A stretch of DNA of 64,000 nucleotides, taken from assembly GCF_036324505.1 (NCBI RefSeq), contig NC_086370.1:24082565-24146564 (forward strand), read 5' to 3'. Under the pieces are notes generated by a model. That model was given only the letters and a program-made list of their open reading frames with translations, made no database searches and was not told the origin of the DNA. The DNA is from Eleginops maclovinus. Taxonomy: Eukaryota > Chordata > Actinopteri > Perciformes > Eleginopidae. The position numbers were made by a program, and so were the translations under genes. How positions within the stretch are numbered: the first letter of the stretch is position 1; the number at the start of each line of letters is the position of its first letter. Positions 51,530 to 64,000 of this stretch are shown piece by piece.

Positions 51530-52060
51530 CGAGCCCCCCGCAGTGATTCCCCGGTCCGCCAGCAGGGAACGGTGTGCGCACGTCACTCTTTCACCTTTCG
51601 CCAATCATTCAGTCATGACGTCAGATACTCCGGTCCGGTTGGTGGCGGCACGCCCTGACCGTGGGTCTGCAGTCCTCCAGACAGCAGAAGAAGAAGCCTC
51701 CCTGAGCTCCGGTCCGGGAGGGGGCGGTATTGGGTCTGCAGTCCTCCAGACAGCAGAATAAGACGCTTCCCTGTCACAGATGCACCAGCAGCTCGGAGCT
51801 CCGGACTCTTTATCTCCAGTCTATGATCCTCCAGCCTCCGGGAGGAAGAGAAAGCAGCGGCCGCAAAAAGACGTCTGTTTCCCGGCAGGTGAGGGGTGGA
51901 GCTGCCCGCTCTGAGGATCTGTTTCCCCGGCCGGAGCCCAGCGGCCTGCCGGGAAACAGATCCTTAGACCGGGGAGGAACTCAGAGAGGAACTGCGGTCA
52001 CAAACACGGGGATCAGATGGGTTTACCGACAAGAGGAAACTATCTCAAACTTAACGTAGT
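51530..52060 (+). promoter_or_regulatory. GC-rich putative cul9 promoter and 5' noncoding exon
   Basis: CpG-richer than its surroundings. A perfect CRE palindrome TGACGTCA lies at 51616-51623. A donor-like CCCGGCAG followed by GTGAGG occurs at 51890/51891. A 27-bp direct repeat (GGGTCTGCAGTCCTCCAGAC) occurs at about 51663 and 51732. It lies 2.1 kb before the first coding exon of cul9. Transcription start is not visible. Confidence 0.4.
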
Positions 52061-52589
52061 GTCTTAGATATATTCGCAGTAATCCGGACACCCTGTTCCG
52101 TTCGGCTCACATGTATCAGATCCGCAGAGACACCAGGAACCCACAGCTGTCAGTAACAGCGAGTAACTTAAACAACAACGGCAAACAACTTCAATTAAGT
52201 CGTCAAATAAAATGTCGAATATCGTAATTCAAGTTAAATGTAGCTTTAAAAGCACAATATGTAAACCATAGCATTGTTGTTCAGATACTAACTGGAGACT
52301 CTTACATTTGACTTGCATAAATCCATCAGATCCACTGAGAAACACCACGGCACTCACTGCTGTCAAATAACTTCAGGAAAGGTCAAATAACTGAAAATAT
52401 GGTCGATTTTAACATCAGAAAAATGACACATCAGTCCTAAAAGCACAATATCTAAACCGTAATGTTGTTTTTGAGATCATAAAACGCCCAATAACACCAA
52501 ACGCAGGGGTCAGTTTAGTGCCCCCCCCAGGTGTGAAAGGTGTCTGTATTTAGATTAAATCTTTCCTTAGAAGGGTTGGTGAAATGTTC

Positions 52590-53445
52590 AGACCGGCGTA
52601 GGTATGGGTTATCAGACCGGCGTAGGTATGGGTTATCAGACCGGCGTAGGTATGGGTTATCAGACCGGCGTAGGTATGTATGGGTTATCAGACCGGCGTA
52701 GGTAGGTATGGGTTATCAGACCGGCGTAGGTATGGGTTATCAGAACGGCGTAGGTAGGTATGGGTTATCAGAACGGCGTAGGGGTTATCAGACCGGCGTA
52801 GGTATGGGTTATCAGAACGGCGTAGGTATGGGTTATCAGAACGGCGTAGGTAGGTATGGGTTATCAGACCGGCGTAGGTATGGGTTATCAGAACGGCGTA
52901 GGTATGGGTTATCAGAACGGCGTAGGTATGTATGGGTTATCAGACCGGCGTAGGTAGGTATGGGTTATCAGACCGGCGTAGGTAGGTATGGGTTATCAGA
53001 ACGGCGTAGGTATGGGTTATCAGAACGGCGTAGGTATGGGTTATCAGACCGGCGTAGGTAGGTATGGGTTATCAGAACGGCGTAGGTAGGTATGGGTTAT
53101 CAGACCGGCGTAGGTATGGGTTATCAGAACGGCGTAGGTATGGGTTATCAGACCGGCGTAGGTATGTATGGGTTATCAGACCAGCGTAGGTAGGTATGGG
53201 TTATCAGACCGGCGTAGGTATGGGTTATCAGACCGGCGTAGGTATGGGTTATCAGACCAGCGAGGTAGGTATGGGTTATCAGACCGGCGTAGTAGGTATG
53301 GGTTATCAGACCGGCGTAGGTAGGTATGGGTTATCAGACCGGCGTAGGTAGGTATGGGTTATCAGACCAGGCGTAGGTATGGGTTATCAGACCGGCGTAG
53401 GTATGGGTTATCAGACTGGCGTAGGTATGGGTTATCAGACTGCAG
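52590..53445. repeat. Minisatellite upstream of cul9
   Basis: Roughly 40 units of GGTATGGGTTATCAGACCGGCGTA with or without an extra GGTA/TGTA, and ACC/AAC variants. Confidence 0.95.
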
Positions 53446-53599
53446 TTGATAAAAGTCATATTTCAGAGAAAGAAGTCATTGTTTATTCAGAAAGAGGAAG
53501 TGACTCTGCAAACTGAAAAATAAAACAGTTTCTCGCTGAGAGCTGCAGAGGAGGGAGGAAACATAAAGAGGAAAGAAATAAAGAATAACTCCGGAAATG

Positions 53600-54022
53600 A
53601 AGTCATGTGACCGTGCTGTAGTTCCTTTATAGCCCAACATTAGCCTCCTTTAGCTTAGCGGTGGAGACGTGAAGTCATGTGACCGTGCTGTAGTTCCTTT
53701 ATAGCCCAACATTAGCCTCCTTTAGCTTAGCGGTGGAGACGTGAAGTCATGTGACCGTGCTGTAGTTCCTTTATAGCCCAACATTAGCCTCCTTTAGCTT
53801 AGCGGTGGAGACGTGAAGTCATGTGACCGTGCTGTAGTTCCTTTATAGCCCAACATTAGCCTCCTTTAGCTTAGCGGTGGAGACGTGAAGTCATGTGACC
53901 GTGCTGTAGTTCCTTTATAGCCCAACATTAGCCTCCTTTAGCTTAGCGGTGGAGACGTGAAGTCATGTGACCGTGCTGTAGTTCCTTTATAGCCCAACAT
54001 TAGCCTCCTTTAGCTTAGCGGT
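53600..54022 (+). repeat. 72-bp tandem array, six copies
   Basis: Period 72 from AGTCATGTGACCGTGCTGTA at 53601, 53673, 53745, 53817, 53889 and 53961. Copies look identical. It ends about 165 bp before the first cul9 coding exon. Confidence 0.95.
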
Positions 54023-54189
54023 TAACCTGTCCGTATCATAAACTTTGTTTTGACACAGAGATAATTTTTTCTGACATAATCCATAATCAGGGAGATGCTG
54101 CATTCAGGTTCCAACACAAGGACCCGTCATCCTGCTGCTGTGTACAGAGTGTGTTGAGTAATGCGTCTTCCTGTTTGTCCTCAGACAGG

Positions 54190-62827
<8,638 letters not shown>

Positions 62828-64000
62828 GTGAGATCAGAGAGAGAGATTTGATCCATGCTGATTATCACACCATTTACAATACAGTCATATTTCCAGTACA
62901 ACAATCAAAATGATGCTGTTCCTCTGCTACAGAGCACAATGCACCTTCAAACACGTCATCAACACTTCCCATTTCTTTAAAAAGTCTAAAATCTACCCAA
63001 ACTCTAGATTTAACAAAAGCCATGAAGACAGGAAGTGCATCTGTCCGGCTTTTCCTGCAACGCTATTCTTCCTACTGCTGTGTAGACAGTTTGGCCTCTC
63101 CTGCCGCTTCTTATATCCAAACCCCAGAATAAGCGTCTTTGGACCATTTCTCACCAAGCCGTTCTAAAATACGTTCAAGGACATTACAAAGTGCTATATG
63201 TCTCTCACAGTCATAAATACAGTCTGTACTTTATCACAGAACCGTTGGACTAATAACCCTGTGCAAAGTCTCCTGTTGCACGGCCCATCTCCAGTTTTGT
63301 TCTCCAAACTGTATCCGCCCTCCCATCCAGCGTCTTTCTGTTCAGTGATTTTACACGAGTGGTATACATTTTTTCTCCTTTGGCAAAATACAAGTTCACA
63401 TAAACAGTGTCATTTTTTCTCAAAAAGGCCCTGAGCACTCCTCCAGGTTTGGAGTAAAACCAAGCTCTGGAAAAGGGTCACTCCCACTCAGCTTTTCCAC
63501 CCCAGAAACGTACTCTTTTACTGAGAGCACTTCCTCTGTCAGCATCCCATTGAGTCGATTTAAAACGTGTTCAGTTTGTCGGCTAGACCTCATCCCAAGG
63601 AGCGTAGAGACAGCTTCTGCATCATCCAGCCCATCCAGCTACATCCACTCTGCTCCTGAGAGTGAGCACTCCAGCAGTGCGCAGGGTGGCAGAGAGGCCG
63701 GGTGTGGTGTTGTCCTGTACATCCAATCCGGCTCCATTAATCAGAGGCTCCTCCAGAAGCCAGTACAGGGAACAAGCAGGCTCTACTTTAATCCACTTAA
63801 AAACATTCCAAGGCTTACAAAGTGCCTGATGAAAAGGAGAGGGTCCGTTTCAAAGGTTCACATCCAAACAGTGCAGTGTCCAGCCCCAGGCTATCGGTTT
63901 TCCTCAGGATGCTGCTGGCTTGTTCTCTCCAGACCAGGTCTGAGGGCCCTGTGAGAAATCGTTGTATAAATTGTACTCTAAAAGCTGTCACTACTTAAAA
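62828..64000. other. Presumed cul9 intron, nothing recognised
   Basis: Follows the donor at 62828. Frames are open over 130 codons near 63550-63954 but show no motif I know, and there is no repeat structure. It could be an old mobile element. Confidence 0.4.

Noticed and set aside
63550..63954. 134-codon frame near the right edge
   Set aside because: No recognisable domain, no splice-supported neighbours and ordinary composition; reported only as unexplained sequence.

Overview
This is nuclear DNA from a ray-finned fish, most likely a percomorph. Introns have GT/AG borders, and coding exons spell VSX1, APMAP, cystatin F-like, SYNDIG1 and CUL9 proteins. The mobile DNA is typical of teleosts: Tc1/mariner, hAT, L2/Rex1-like and L1-like LINEs, and TA- or TTAA-flanked MITEs. 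(GT)n microsatellites and long minisatellites are very abundant. No operon, CRISPR array, rRNA or convincing tRNA is present. All gene calls come from reading translations and splice sites by eye; no database search was run.

Layout. 0.7-3.8 kb: 3' four exons of vsx1 (+). 5.6-15.1 kb: a C2H2 zinc-finger gene (+) whose repeat-coding exon is interrupted by a 4.3-kb hAT transposon with an apparently complete five-exon transposase. 15-21 kb: repeats (MITE copy, L2-type LINE tail, minisatellites). 21.3-23.7 kb: a second, related zinc-finger gene (+), followed by an identical 530-bp tandem copy of its 3' end. 26.3-36.3 kb: complete nine-exon apmap (+), with a 4.2-kb minisatellite in intron 1 and a decayed Tc1 element in intron 2. 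38.9-41.3 kb: four-exon cystatin, cst7-like (-). 43.6-48.5 kb: syndig1 (-), with a 2.6-kb satellite in its last intron. 48.8-50.4 kb: a well-preserved Tc1 element whose transposase has one early stop. 51.5-52.1 kb: GC-rich putative promoter. 54.2 kb to beyond 62.8 kb: 5' part of cul9 (+), with an antisense LINE that itself carries a TTAA-flanked MITE. 62.9-64 kb: nothing I can identify.

The neighbourhood SYNDIG1-CST7-APMAP-VSX1 matches the human 20p11.2 gene neighbourhood as I know it. ACSS1, expected between APMAP and VSX1, is not seen; two zinc-finger genes and mobile DNA lie there instead. cul9 lies beyond that block.

The genes are not a pathway. They cover a retinal transcription factor, two putative DNA-binding repressors, a membrane hydrolase-like protein, a protease inhibitor, a synaptic membrane protein and an E3-ligase scaffold. 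The most unusual features are the hAT insertion inside a coding minisatellite, introns made almost wholly of simple repeat, and minisatellites grown from copies of one founder sequence. Two conserved exons (apmap exon 8, cul9 exon 3) carry +1 shifts at G/C homopolymers; these look more like sequence errors than real mutations. Adding the spans listed here, minisatellites cover about 15 kb of the 64 kb.
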